The notes under the pieces were generated by a model. That model saw nothing but the letters and a program-made list of their open reading frames with translations. It was not told the DNA's origin and did not search any database. Below are positions 45,967 to 54,601 of a stretch of 64,000 nucleotides of DNA, piece by piece. The stretch is from the NCBI RefSeq assembly GCF_003574655.1, contig NZ_QNUM01000004.1, forward strand, positions 487,966 through 551,965. Direction: 5' to 3'. This DNA comes from Cohaesibacter haloalkalitolerans (GTDB lineage: Bacteria > Pseudomonadota > Alphaproteobacteria > Rhizobiales > Cohaesibacteraceae). Positions within the stretch are counted from its first letter, which is position 1. Every line of letters begins with the position of its first letter. Made by a program: the position numbers and the translations under genes.

Positions 45967-46620
45967 TCAGGCGTCCGCAAAGCCCAGCAGGTCCGGCAGC
46001 AGCGCCATGTCAGTGAACAGGCGGGCCCCTTGTGCCAGCAATGCCCCGCCATCCCCCTTCGGGACATATCCCAGACAGGGCATCTCAGCCCGTCTGGCTG
46101 CCGTCGCACCACTGGCGCTGTCCTCCACTACGACACAGTCGGCAGGCGCCACCCCCATGCCTTTCGCTGCGGCCAGAAACAGGCCCGGATCAGGCTTTGC
46201 CACCCCAACGGTCTTGGCCGAAAAGCGACGACCTTCAAACCGCTCCCACAGCCCCGTCTGGCCGAGGGTAATTGCCATCTTCTCGTCGGACCCGTTGGAG
46301 GCGACACAATAGGGAACTCCCAGCGCATCGAGCCGGTCGAGCACGGCAATGACACCGGGGATCGGCTCGACGCCTTCCCGCAGCTTGCCATGCAGTTCCG
46401 TGCGATAGTCCATACCCCAGCTGTCTGGCAGGTCCGCCCCCATTGCCTTCAGATCCTCAAACGCGGTCTGCAGGGTTCCGCCGACAAAATTACGTTCCGC
46501 GTCTTCGATCGTGATGGCCAGACCATGACGGGCCAGATTGGCGACGAGCACCCTGTTGGCCACGGTTTCACTATCGACTAGCACACCATCGCAATCGAAT
46601 ATGACAAGTTTGGGGGGCAA
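45967..46620 (-). CDS. HAD-family hydrolase (phosphoglycolate phosphatase/beta-phosphoglucomutase-like)
   Basis: A 217-residue HAD protein: motif I FDCDGVLVDSE with the nucleophile Asp, motif II VASNGS, a lysine in SAKTVGVAKPDPGLF, and motif IV VVVEDSASG. The cap is helical (subfamily I). It starts with TTG at 46620, supported by GGAG 7 bases upstream; no nearer ATG precedes motif I. The substrate is unknown. Confidence 0.9.
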   Translation of the reverse strand: MPPKLVIFDCDGVLVDSETVANRVLVANLARHGLAITIEDAERNFVGGTLQTAFEDLKAMGADLPDSWGMDYRTELHGKLREGVEPIPGVIAVLDRLDALGVPYCVASNGSDEKMAITLGQTGLWERFEGRRFSAKTVGVAKPDPGLFLAAAKGMGVAPADCVVVEDSASGATAARRAEMPCLGYVPKGDGGALLAQGARLFTDMALLPDLLGFADA

Positions 46621-46659
46621 CGCAGATCTCCGGAACAGGAAAGCGGGGTGGGCAACGGG

Positions 46660-47910
46660 TTAGCGCATGGCTTTTGCCAAGGTGAGCAATTGGCCTTTTC
46701 TTAGCTCGAAATTGCTCGATACCCAAGCCTTTTCAAGGGCGCTCAGGCGCTCGCCAAGCTGCGGCCCCGGCTTCATGCCGCAATCGATGAGATCGCGACC
46801 ATTGAGCGGAAACACCGGCAGGCTCCACAGCGCCAGATCGCGAAACAGCATCGACAGCTCCGTCAGGTCCGGATCGATCTGCCGACGCACAAGCGCCAGC
46901 AGGATGAGATTGCAGGCGGTTTCCTTGCCGTGCTCATAGGCAAGCTGTTGCAGCAAGGCTTCATCGACCGACCGGAGGGTACGCACGGTCTGGGCCATGC
47001 GTTTCATGGCATCGCGTGTGCGGTTCGGCAGCCGCAGCTTGCGCGCAAGCCGTTCGCCGTCTTCCCGAACATCAACAGCGAGGGCCGTCAACAGGAGAGT
47101 CAGATCGCCCTTGAGATAAAGCGCCCGGGCCAGTGTCTGCAAACGACGGAAGCGGGAAAGATGAGGCACCGAGGCAAGAATGCCGGTCAACATGCCACCC
47201 TGATGCATGGCATCGAGCGCCCTTGCCGCATAGGGGCCCTGAATGAGCTTGGCCATCTCGGCCCCGACCCGCTCGGCCGACAGCCCCGACAGCTTCGCCT
47301 GCGCTGCGATGCAGGCCCTGTACCCCTCCTCTTCCATCCGCTCGCCATATTGGGCAAAGAAGCGGAAGAAGCGGAGCACCCGCAGATAGTCTTCCTCGAT
47401 GCGCTTGCGTGCTGCACCGATGAAATGGACATGACGGGCCCGGGCATCCTCGATGCCCCGTCCGACCGGATCATAGAGCCGTCCCTGCGCATCCATATAG
47501 ATGGCATTCATCGTGAAATCGCGCCGATGGGCATCCTTCATCCAGTCCCGACCAAAGGCGACCGCCGCATGACGGCCGTTGGTTTCCACGTCGGTGCGCA
47601 GGGTTGTGACCTCGAACGGCCGGTCATCGATGATCAGCGTCACGGTGCCATGGTCAAGACCGGTCGGCAGCGCCCGGATATTGGCCTCTTGAGCCCAATG
47701 CATTACCTTGGTGGGGTCGGCGGTCGTCGCGCAGTCGATGTCGGACACCGGCGCTCCCAACAGCGAGTTCCGCAAGGCGCCGCCAACGACGCGCACTTCC
47801 TCGCCGTCACGGTTGATCAGGGAAAACAGGGTTTTCAGCGAAGGCGCATGGCGCCAGCCAAATGCAGGATCCTCACCGACCTCAGCGCAGCTTTCCACCG
47901 TCGACATCAT
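46660..47910 (-). CDS. cca: CCA tRNA nucleotidyltransferase (poly(A) polymerase family)
   Basis: A 416-residue class II nucleotidyltransferase that adds or repairs the tRNA 3' CCA end. The head has GGALRNSLLGAPVSDIDCATTADP with the catalytic Asp pair, then DHGTVTLIIDDRPFEVTTLRTD and RDFTMNAIYMDAQGRLYDPVGRGIEDARA. It sits in an operon with the DUF6111, Nudix and DUF1285 genes. Confidence 0.94.
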   Translation of the reverse strand: MMSTVESCAEVGEDPAFGWRHAPSLKTLFSLINRDGEEVRVVGGALRNSLLGAPVSDIDCATTADPTKVMHWAQEANIRALPTGLDHGTVTLIIDDRPFEVTTLRTDVETNGRHAAVAFGRDWMKDAHRRDFTMNAIYMDAQGRLYDPVGRGIEDARARHVHFIGAARKRIEEDYLRVLRFFRFFAQYGERMEEEGYRACIAAQAKLSGLSAERVGAEMAKLIQGPYAARALDAMHQGGMLTGILASVPHLSRFRRLQTLARALYLKGDLTLLLTALAVDVREDGERLARKLRLPNRTRDAMKRMAQTVRTLRSVDEALLQQLAYEHGKETACNLILLALVRRQIDPDLTELSMLFRDLALWSLPVFPLNGRDLIDCGMKPGPQLGERLSALEKAWVSSNFELRKGQLLTLAKAMR

Positions 47911-47938
47911 TCACTCTTCATTCCGCTTGAACTGAATT

Positions 47939-48196
47939 CTATTTGATCTGTCCGGGCACAACCTTGCCCCCTTCGAAATGGGCTGGCACATAGGTGCCAC
48001 TCAAGGGGTTGTTGTTGACGACCGACATGATGACAAAGCCGACAAGGCAGAATACCAGCCCCGCCATCACAAGCCAGTAGCGCGGCGCATCAATCCATGC
48101 CTGCTTGTGAATCTTCTTGGTCAGAAAGAGATAGGCCGCATACAGAAAGAAGGGCAGCAGGAACAGAATGGCTTGTGTAATGAGGACGCGGATCAT
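47939..48196 (-). CDS. DUF6111 family membrane protein
   Basis: An 85-residue protein with two membrane helices (about 5-26 and 43-62) and a short tail with NNNPLSGTYVPAHFEGGKVVPGQ. It matches the small conserved protein found between Nudix and cca genes in Rhizobiales. Its ATG overlaps the Nudix stop by 4 bp (ATGA). Function unknown. Confidence 0.8.
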   Translation of the reverse strand: MIRVLITQAILFLLPFFLYAAYLFLTKKIHKQAWIDAPRYWLVMAGLVFCLVGFVIMSVVNNNPLSGTYVPAHFEGGKVVPGQIK

Positions 48197-48813
48197 GTGT
48201 GATAGACCGTCTCGTAAAGATTGCGCAAAATGCCAGCAGTAACACCCCAGATATAGTAATCATTGTAAGGCATTGCAAAATAATGCCGCGTTTTTCCGCG
48301 CCACTGGCCACTCTTTTTCTGATGATTGGCAGGATCCATCAGAAAACGCAATGGCACTTCGAAGATTTCCTCGACTTCACAAGGATTTGGCACCAGACTA
48401 AAGCCAGTGTTGACTGTCGAGAGAACGGGGAAAATCCGATAGCCTGTCGACGAAATATAGGGCCGTAATAAGCCGAAAGGCTGAACATATTGTGCATCCA
48501 GCCCAATCTCCTCGCTTGCTTCCCTCAGGGCAGCCCCTTGCGGGGTCTCGTCGCCACCATCCACCTTGCCGCCGGGAAAGGCGATCTGCCCGGCATGGGC
48601 CTGCAGGTGATGGGTCCGCTGGGTCAGGATCACGGTCGCCTCATCGCCCCGGTCGACAATCGGAATGAGCACCGCCGCATCCTTGAGGGTCGTCACCTCG
48701 CCCTCATGCCAGGCCAGATCCCTGATCGGTGTCTGCAAAAATGCGCTACCGTCATGACGCGCCAGAGCATCCAGCACCGTCTGGCGAAACCGGGGAGCGG
48801 AAAATTCACTCAT
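48193..48813 (-). CDS. Nudix hydrolase (CoA pyrophosphatase-like)
   Basis: A 206-residue Nudix protein with an intact Nudix box GGKVDGGDETPQGAALREASEEIGL and the preceding LTQRTHHLQAHAGQIAFPGG that marks the CoA pyrophosphatase (NudL/YeaB) group. It overlaps DUF1285 by 4 bp upstream and DUF6111 by 4 bp downstream, so all three are translationally coupled. Confidence 0.94.
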   Translation of the reverse strand: MSEFSAPRFRQTVLDALARHDGSAFLQTPIRDLAWHEGEVTTLKDAAVLIPIVDRGDEATVILTQRTHHLQAHAGQIAFPGGKVDGGDETPQGAALREASEEIGLDAQYVQPFGLLRPYISSTGYRIFPVLSTVNTGFSLVPNPCEVEEIFEVPLRFLMDPANHQKKSGQWRGKTRHYFAMPYNDYYIWGVTAGILRNLYETVYHT

Positions 48814-49496
48814 TCGAGGTCCTCAAGCATGTCAAGATCCTTCATCGCGCAAATGGCAAAGAAGCTTTCACCGCTCCGAATACCGAACAGGCCCGCGTCA
48901 CCCCCCACACCCTCTGACGCCATGGCGACAAGATCATACATCAGTGCTCTGGTGACCAGAGCTTCAAGCCGCCCGCGCACCAGCAGATAGGCCTTGAGGC
49001 CATGGGTTGCCTCTTCCAGTTCGAAGCGCAGCGGATGGTCGGCATCGGCCTTGACGACATCCCCCAGATTGGTCCGGAAAACCAAGGCCCCATCCCCACC
49101 GGCACCATCGGCTTCCCGCGCCATTTCCACGGCCAGAAAGGGCGCGTCATCGACAGTGATGCCAACCTTTTCAACCGGCGTCACCAGATAGGTGCGACCA
49201 TCATCATCCTTGCGCAACACCGTGGCGAACAGACGCACCAGCGCCTCCCGACCAATCGGTGTGCCCATGTAGAACCACGTCCCATCGCGGGCAATCCGCA
49301 TGTCGAGATCGCCACAGTAAGCCGGTTCCCAGCGCTCAACCGGTGCAGGGCTCTTGCCGTTCCCCGCCCGGCGCACCAGCGCCGCAAGCCCGGCAGGCAT
49401 CCCCGGCAATGGCAGCTGACTGCCGCTATCGGAATCAGCAACCCCTGCCGCAACACCACGCTGCCCAGCTTTTCTGTCCGATCCATCCCTTATCAC
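48810..49496 (-). CDS. DUF1285 family protein
   Basis: A cytoplasmic protein of about 228 residues. The DUF1285 core is clear: PVERWEPAYCGDLDMRIARDGTWFYMGTPIGREALVRLFATVLRKDDDGRTYLVTPVEKVGI (quoted only as a positional guide at about 55-115 of the protein). Function is unknown in the family. I chose a GTG start at 49496 (AGAGGCGG upstream); the frame reaches 49679 with unconserved residues. It heads the DUF1285-Nudix-DUF6111-cca operon. Confidence 0.82.
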   Translation of the reverse strand: MIRDGSDRKAGQRGVAAGVADSDSGSQLPLPGMPAGLAALVRRAGNGKSPAPVERWEPAYCGDLDMRIARDGTWFYMGTPIGREALVRLFATVLRKDDDGRTYLVTPVEKVGITVDDAPFLAVEMAREADGAGGDGALVFRTNLGDVVKADADHPLRFELEEATHGLKAYLLVRGRLEALVTRALMYDLVAMASEGVGGDAGLFGIRSGESFFAICAMKDLDMLEDLE

Positions 49497-49685
49497 AGCA
49501 CCGCCTCTGAAGATGCCTGCGCATGATCGCAGCCGACATCCTGTCACGTGGAAACCGCAATGAATATAGGACACTAGAAAGCAAGCGCAACGAAAAACTG
49601 GCCCACGCAGCAGCAAGCCACGCGGGCCGGAAACTCTTTCCAACAACGAAACGCCGACCATCGGACGGAAGTTTGCCAATCGGGA

Positions 49686-50186
49686 TCAAAGCCCCGGCTT
49701 TACGGCTCCCTTGCACTGGCAGGCCGCATCCTTGTCAAATGGCAACAGCAGAAGCCGCAAGGGATCAACCGGTCCAGGCATCATGATCACGCCCATCGGC
49801 ACCCGCTCGAAGCCAAACCGGGCATAATAATCATAATCACCGACCAGCAGGATGGCGCGATAGTCCATTTCCTTGGCGTCAGCAATCGCCCGTTCCATCA
49901 GCAGCTTGCCTGCGCCCTTGTTCTTGAAATCGGGATGCACGGCCAGCGGCCCCAGCAACAGCGACTTGCACGAGCCGATGCGGATCGGCGAAAGCCGCAC
50001 CGATCCGGCCAGATGGCCATGGGACGTGGCGACAAAACTCAGGGATGGATCTGGGTCGACAGACTCGCGCACCCGGAACGCTGTACGTGCAAACCGGCCC
50101 GGCCCGAAGGCGTCCCGATGCAATTGTTCAATGGCGCTCACGTGAAGCGGAAGCTCGCGCTCCAGATTAAATTCCAGCTGGCACAT
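49686..50186 (-). CDS. GNAT-family N-acetyltransferase (YhbS-like)
   Basis: A 166-residue acetyltransferase. The acetyl-CoA core is visible: GSVRLSPIRIGSCKSLLLGPLAVHPDFKNKGAGKLLMERAIADAKEMDYRAILLVGDYDYYARFGFE. I chose the ATG at 50186, with GGAA upstream; a longer frame to 50318 looks unlike the family. The substrate cannot be predicted. A long gap lies upstream, with an inverted repeat and -10-like TATAAT facing this gene at 50446-50484. Confidence 0.9.
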   Translation of the reverse strand: MCQLEFNLERELPLHVSAIEQLHRDAFGPGRFARTAFRVRESVDPDPSLSFVATSHGHLAGSVRLSPIRIGSCKSLLLGPLAVHPDFKNKGAGKLLMERAIADAKEMDYRAILLVGDYDYYARFGFERVPMGVIMMPGPVDPLRLLLLPFDKDAACQCKGAVKPGL

Positions 50187-51222
50187 GGGGGAATTCCGTT
50201 TTCTGACCGCAAGAGCGGTAATGCCTTTTCGATGATGGATGTCAAACATGGTCCGAATTTGCTGCCTGAACCTACCCTGCCTATACGATCCGATGCGATC
50301 GCCCTCCAATTGCGGCAAGGCCCGAGGTCACACCCCCTCTTCAAGCCCCATTCGGAAATCGCTTATCGTCGCCACATCATGAAAGGCACCTCCTTTAAAT
50401 TGGCCCTCAGCTATCACAGTCTGCACGGGACTGTCCACATGGAATATTGTGTTTCAAACACAATAATAACAGAATTATATTCTGTATATATAAATTATTC
50501 AGCACAACAAATCAAAAATCAACCAATTTCCCTGCACCAGACTGCAATGACCAGATGTGAGCGCCCCTCTCATGCGCCCGTTGCAAAACCTGCCCGGAGA
50601 GCTGGCATTCTCACATCAGCCCGATCTCGGAAAGGGCAGCGAGGTCGCCTTGCCTCAAGAGCATACCGACCCGATAAAGCAGGATCATGAAACCCCCAGA
50701 CCGGACAAAACGGTTTCACCGCTCCTCTGGGCCTCTCAAGCCCAACAGGCCACTCATTACACCCCATCGGCATATTGGCAGATCCGGAAAGCAACTGCCC
50801 CATTTCCGCAATCTTCTTTCACAAAAATGCGCGCCCGGTTTCTGATCCTTTCAGCCTGCCAATTTGAGCCCGAAAGAAACTGACAGACGCAACCTTCAAG
50901 GCCGCCAGAAAATCGCCCAAATTCAGAGCAATGGATGCACAATATTTATTCATGCCAAATTTTCCAGCACCAGCTTCACATCTGGAAATGCATCCTCTGC
51001 CTGCGACTTATCAACCACGCCGCGCCCGTCAAAAGCATCTTATGCTGCCATTAACATATTGATATTATGTTCAATACTACGGAATGCAAAAACGTCATGC
51101 CAGGCATGCAAGATTTCGACTATATTCCTATTGGTTTATCTGGAATATGGGCGCAAATTCAATTTAGGTGCTGCTTTTTTCAGCAGTGAATGACTAAAAA
51201 TTCATCAAACCGGAGCAAGGCC
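50187..51222. other. Gene-poor region with palindromes, no protein recognised
   Basis: About 1 kb without a convincing coding gene on either strand: possible frames are short, overlap each other and lack family motifs or ribosome sites. The middle is strongly AT-rich (50440-50530), with two palindromes listed separately. Nearer the small gene, AACATA/TATGTT (51052-51057 and 51065-51070), CATGCC-A-GGCATG (51095-51107) and TATATT (51120-51125) may form its control region. Confidence 0.5.
50446..50484. promoter_or_regulatory. Two adjacent palindromes in an AT-rich control region
   Basis: ATTGTGTTT-C-AAACACAAT (50446-50464) is a perfect 19-bp palindrome. CAGAAT-TAT-ATTCTG (50470-50484) follows 5 bp later. 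The latter contains TATAAT on the minus strand (50479-50474), so the 19-bp palindrome would lie at the transcription start of a minus-strand promoter facing the GNAT gene, as for a repressor. No good -35 is obvious. Confidence 0.5.
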
Positions 51223-51333
51223 ATGATGAAATTCCTGAAGAAAAGCAAGAAAACTGCGCGTTATCACTGGCAGCCAGCAGTTAACATGTCCGACAGCAAG
51301 GTCGTGAACACCCTGATCAACCCTATGGTCTGA
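51223..51333 (+). CDS. Putative 36-residue small basic protein
   Basis: ATG-ATG begins a 36-codon frame preceded by GGAG (GGAGCAAGGCC) and ending at TGA 51331. The product is basic at its N-terminus (MMKFLKKSKKTAR) and ends NTLINPMV. A very strong terminator lies 53 bp downstream and an AT-rich promoter-like zone upstream, so this looks like a real transcription unit. It has no family I recognise. An sRNA is the alternative reading. Confidence 0.6.
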   Translation: MMKFLKKSKKTARYHWQPAVNMSDSKVVNTLINPMV

Positions 51334-51386
51334 GACGACGTCGGGCTTTGTGGTGACAGCCCGTCTTCGAGACAATACGGTTATTG

Positions 51387-51425
51387 AAAAACGGCAAGAG
51401 CCTTACGCAGGCTCTTGCCGTTTTT
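51387..51425 (+). terminator. Strong intrinsic terminator of the small gene
   Basis: A perfect 17-bp stem (51387-51403 with 51409-51425) with a 5-base loop; the arms end in A and T runs, so it can work in both directions. Confidence 0.93.
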
Positions 51426-51542
51426 CATTTTGACCAACCGCTCGTGCAATGATCAGGATAGTCGCTGGCATATTGCCGCCGTTTGGCTGAATTCACCAAA
51501 AGCATCTGGACGAATGCGGCAAAAAGCACTATGCGCTAACAT

Positions 51543-52451
51543 ATGTTTAGATTGGCACACATATCAGATCCACACCTCGGCCCCCTTCCCGAGGCAACAG
51601 CATGGCAGCTGGCGAACAAGCGCATCTTTGGCTATGTCAATTGGCGCCGCAATCGCAAGGGCGTACTGACGACTGACATTCTGGACAATCTGATCACCGA
51701 CATGCAGGAACACGCGCCGGACCATCTGGCTGTCACTGGCGATCTTGTCAATCTCGCCCTTCCCGCCGAAATCGCCAACGCCCGCCGCTGGCTCACCAGC
51801 CTTGGCGCACCTGAAGATGTTTCCGTCATCCCCGGCAACCACGATGCCTATGTGCCCAACGCCCGCATGAAGGCCGAGGAAGCCTGGCGACCGTTCATGA
51901 GCGGTGACATCGTCCATTCCGGCTCGCTGAACTTTCCCTACCTGAGAGTCCGTGGCAAGATCGCCATCATTGGCGTCAATTCGGCCCGCGCGACGCTGCC
52001 CCTCATGGCGACAGGCTATTTCCGCAAGGCTCAGGCCCGCGCCCTGTCGAAACTTCTGGATGACTGCAAGGAGGAGGGCCTGTTCCGCGTCGTCCTCATC
52101 CACCATCCGCCCCTGAAGCACTCGACCCATTGGCACAAGAGGCTGATCGGCGCGTCCCGCTTCCGCAAGACACTCAGAAAGCACGGCGCAGAACTGGTGT
52201 TGCATGGTCACACCCATCTGTTGACCAAGGCAGCAACCGAAGGCCCGCACGGCCCAATTCCGGTCATCTGCGTACCCAGCGCCTCGCAAGGGCTGGGAAG
52301 CCGCAGCAAACCGCCTGCACGCTACAATCTGTTTGAAATTGGTGGCAAGGATGGCAACTGGCAATGTCGGTTGATCGAACGGGGCTATTCAACCGAAGAC
52401 AAGGTTATCAGTGAACTCGGCAACCAGATGCTGTCTGTCCCGAATGCCTGA
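51543..52451 (+). CDS. Metallophosphoesterase (calcineurin-like, class III phosphodiesterase type)
   Basis: A 302-residue metallophosphoesterase with the full dinuclear-metal set: DPHLG (about 9-13), GDLVN, GNHDAY, a His in LIHHPPL and HGHTH. Members cleave phosphodiesters such as cyclic nucleotides or lipid headgroups; the substrate is unknown. It is a single gene with its own upstream gap. Confidence 0.92.
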   Translation: MFRLAHISDPHLGPLPEATAWQLANKRIFGYVNWRRNRKGVLTTDILDNLITDMQEHAPDHLAVTGDLVNLALPAEIANARRWLTSLGAPEDVSVIPGNHDAYVPNARMKAEEAWRPFMSGDIVHSGSLNFPYLRVRGKIAIIGVNSARATLPLMATGYFRKAQARALSKLLDDCKEEGLFRVVLIHHPPLKHSTHWHKRLIGASRFRKTLRKHGAELVLHGHTHLLTKAATEGPHGPIPVICVPSASQGLGSRSKPPARYNLFEIGGKDGNWQCRLIERGYSTEDKVISELGNQMLSVPNA

Positions 52452-52511
52452 CCGCCACGATCCGTCATCGGAATCGGCCCCATTCGCAGCCATAAGGTAA
52501 ACGGCGCCTCC

Positions 52512-53084
52512 TCAGAAATGAGTCGGCAGGAACCATGCATAGAGCACAAGACCGACAGCACCAGCGAGAATTCCGAGCAAAAACCACCAGATCCCGTTGG
52601 TGCCTTCCTTCTTGCTCTTGGCCATCGCGACGACCTCGCGGTTGATCGCCTTGTCCGACATCTTGTTGAGCAGATAATCGGACTCGATGGCCTTCTCCCG
52701 CTCAATGATCCGCTCAGCGAGATAATGAGTCACGGCATCGGCAACATCGTCCACATCCTGACTTTCCGCAAGCACCACCCGACCAAGCCGCGTATCCTTG
52801 AGAAACCGGTAGGTGCGTTTGTCGCGTGCCATTTCCACGAAACTGGTGATGTCAATCCAGAAGCGGGGTTTGCGCCCCGGGACGATCTGAAATGTCAGCA
52901 TATCCATGTCTTCTGGCAGTTCCTTGGAGACGTCGTCAAGCGCATCGCGCAGGATCTCCAGCCGGGCGCGTTCCGTATCGCCCAGTTCGACAACCACGCT
53001 GCTCTGCTCAACATCGGCGATCCGGACATCGCGAATGGCACGGTCAAGACTGCGTCTGCTTTCCTTGTGGCTATGCTCTTCCAT
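52512..53084 (-). CDS. Conserved hypothetical protein with C-terminal membrane anchor
   Basis: A 190-residue protein, charged and mostly helical (RAIRDVRIADVEQSSVVVELGDTERARLEILRDAL in its first third), with a beta-rich PRFWIDITSFVEM segment and one C-terminal membrane helix (WWFLLGILAGAVGLVLYAWFL). The topology suggests a tail-anchored cytoplasmic protein. It reads as a well-formed gene with normal codon use, but I recognise no function. Confidence 0.75.
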   Translation of the reverse strand: MEEHSHKESRRSLDRAIRDVRIADVEQSSVVVELGDTERARLEILRDALDDVSKELPEDMDMLTFQIVPGRKPRFWIDITSFVEMARDKRTYRFLKDTRLGRVVLAESQDVDDVADAVTHYLAERIIEREKAIESDYLLNKMSDKAINREVVAMAKSKKEGTNGIWWFLLGILAGAVGLVLYAWFLPTHF

Positions 53085-53361
53085 GTCCTAACACCGTCCC
53101 GTCTACAAAAGGCCCATCCGCATCATGCGGCCGGTCTTCCAGATCACCAAACAACCAGATTTCCGAGATCATCCCGAAGCGAATCGAAAGGGTTCGCCTA
53201 CATCTAAAGAACGCAAATGGACTGCTTATGTCACCCCAAGATTTTGCTCTATCAATATAGGCTGTCGCTTAACGTTAAGCAATTGTTAAGGCGTGGCGAT
53301 ACTCGAACATGGTTAAGAGTGGAGCGATTGCAACCTGGCGGAGCCATCTCGGAGACAGGAT

Positions 53362-54147
53362 TTATCGAGCCGACCGAATGGTTTGCCGGATGAGCGAAAG
53401 GGCGTCGCGGCTGGCCTCCAGATGCACCATGTGCCCGGCCTTGGGGAACACATGCACAGCCATCATCGCTGGCAGCCCCATGACCTGCCGTACCGGCACG
53501 ATCTGATCCTGTAGCCCCCAGATCACCCGGATCGGAAAGGGCGATGCCCCAAGTTCAGTCAGCGGCAGGATCTTTTGCTGATCGCCGTGAAAAATCGCCT
53601 CGGCGGTCTTCATCAGGCTCTCCCGCACCAGTGGGTTCAGCCTTTGCTGGGCCGCATGCCTGGCCATCGCTCTGGGCAGGCGATACTCGGGGCCAAAGAA
53701 CTGCTGAAACACCCTGTAGAGGCTCTCCTCGTCCGTGGCGGAGGCATACTCACGCAGCAGCGGCTGATTGACCTCGGAGCCGAACCCGCCAGGCCCGAAC
53801 AGACACAGGGACGCCACTTTCTCCGGCCGACGCAAAGCCATGATGCTCGCCGTCGCGCCGCCCATGGAATGGCCCACCAGATGCGCTTTCTCGATGCCGA
53901 GTGTATCTAGATCTTCAAGCACAGCCATCGCCGCCACCGCCGCATTGCAGGTCTTGGGATACTCCAGCGACCCACCATGGCCCGGCAAATCAAATGCCAG
54001 CGAGCGGTAGCTTGCCGACAGCCCAACCTGAAGATTGAGCCAGCCGGTCACATCGCCGCCAAACCCGTGTAGAAACACCACCGGAGCCCCATCGCCCTCG
54101 CCATGGCTATCGCCCACGGTTACAAAATTCAGCCTGGTCTTTGTCAC
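53362..54147 (-). CDS. Alpha/beta-fold hydrolase
   Basis: A 261-residue alpha/beta hydrolase: oxyanion HGFGGD, nucleophile elbow VGHSMGGA, acid region WGLQDQIVP and catalytic His AGHMVHLE. The start is GTG 54147 with GGAG 7 bases upstream; the longer frame to 54450 is not family-like. Some members are the hydrolase half of acetoin-dehydrogenase-type E2 proteins, but no such partner is here. The substrate is unknown. Confidence 0.9.
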   Translation of the reverse strand: MTKTRLNFVTVGDSHGEGDGAPVVFLHGFGGDVTGWLNLQVGLSASYRSLAFDLPGHGGSLEYPKTCNAAVAAMAVLEDLDTLGIEKAHLVGHSMGGATASIMALRRPEKVASLCLFGPGGFGSEVNQPLLREYASATDEESLYRVFQQFFGPEYRLPRAMARHAAQQRLNPLVRESLMKTAEAIFHGDQQKILPLTELGASPFPIRVIWGLQDQIVPVRQVMGLPAMMAVHVFPKAGHMVHLEASRDALSLIRQTIRSAR

Positions 54148-54524
54148 GCAATGTCTCCGGATTTTTTCGAGAGGGAAATGGGGACCGGAAAGCAAAGGCA
54201 CGCGCCACATCCGGTCAAACTGGAGCCAGACTATGGCCCGTCCCTGCCGCCAGTGCAAGCACCCCCGAAAAACGATCCGCAAGCCATCCGGTTTGATCCA
54301 CCAATCCCACGCGACGGACAAGCCAACAATGCACCAGCAGCCCAACTCGCCGCACACCGGGTTGCGCGAGCCCGATTTCCCCGGACCCCTTTCAGCCTTG
54401 AAACCAATTGCTTTATTCACAAAGGCAATTTTTCTGTCCACTGGCAGCAAAGCCAGCTTGACAGTGAAACACCTGATGCCTATAAGCCACTCACACAGCG
54501 CCCATCAGGGCGTTTCTTCGGTTT
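54148..54524. other. Gap before tRNA-Met, no gene recognised
   Basis: A 377-bp region between the divergent hydrolase gene and the tRNA. Frames here are short and overlap the hydrolase antisense. GC content is near that of the flanks. It must hold the tRNA promoter; CACAGCGCCCATCAGGGCG at 54493-54511 could form a small hairpin, but nothing is firm. Confidence 0.4.
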
Positions 54525-54601
54525 GGCGGAGTAGCTCAGTTGGTTAGAGCAGCGGAATCATAATCCGCGTGTCGGGGGTTCAAGTCCCTCCTCCGCTACC
54601 A
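54525..54601 (+). tRNA. tRNA-Met (anticodon CAT, elongator type)
   Basis: A 77-base cloverleaf with the CCA end encoded: a 7-bp acceptor stem (first pair G-T), D-arm GCTC/GAGC, anticodon stem GCGGA/TCCGC with loop ATCATAA (anticodon CAT, 54559-54561), and T-arm GGGGG/CCCTC. It lacks the C1 mismatch of the initiator and looks like the alphaproteobacterial elongator Met tRNA; a lysidine-Ile tRNA is less likely but shares the anticodon. Confidence 0.93.

Noticed and set aside
54525..54601. Reading the CAT tRNA as lysidine-type tRNA-Ile or initiator Met
   Set aside because: The first acceptor pair and stem sequences fit the alphaproteobacterial elongator Met tRNA better, and the initiator signature (C1 mismatch, three G-C pairs next to the anticodon loop) is absent.
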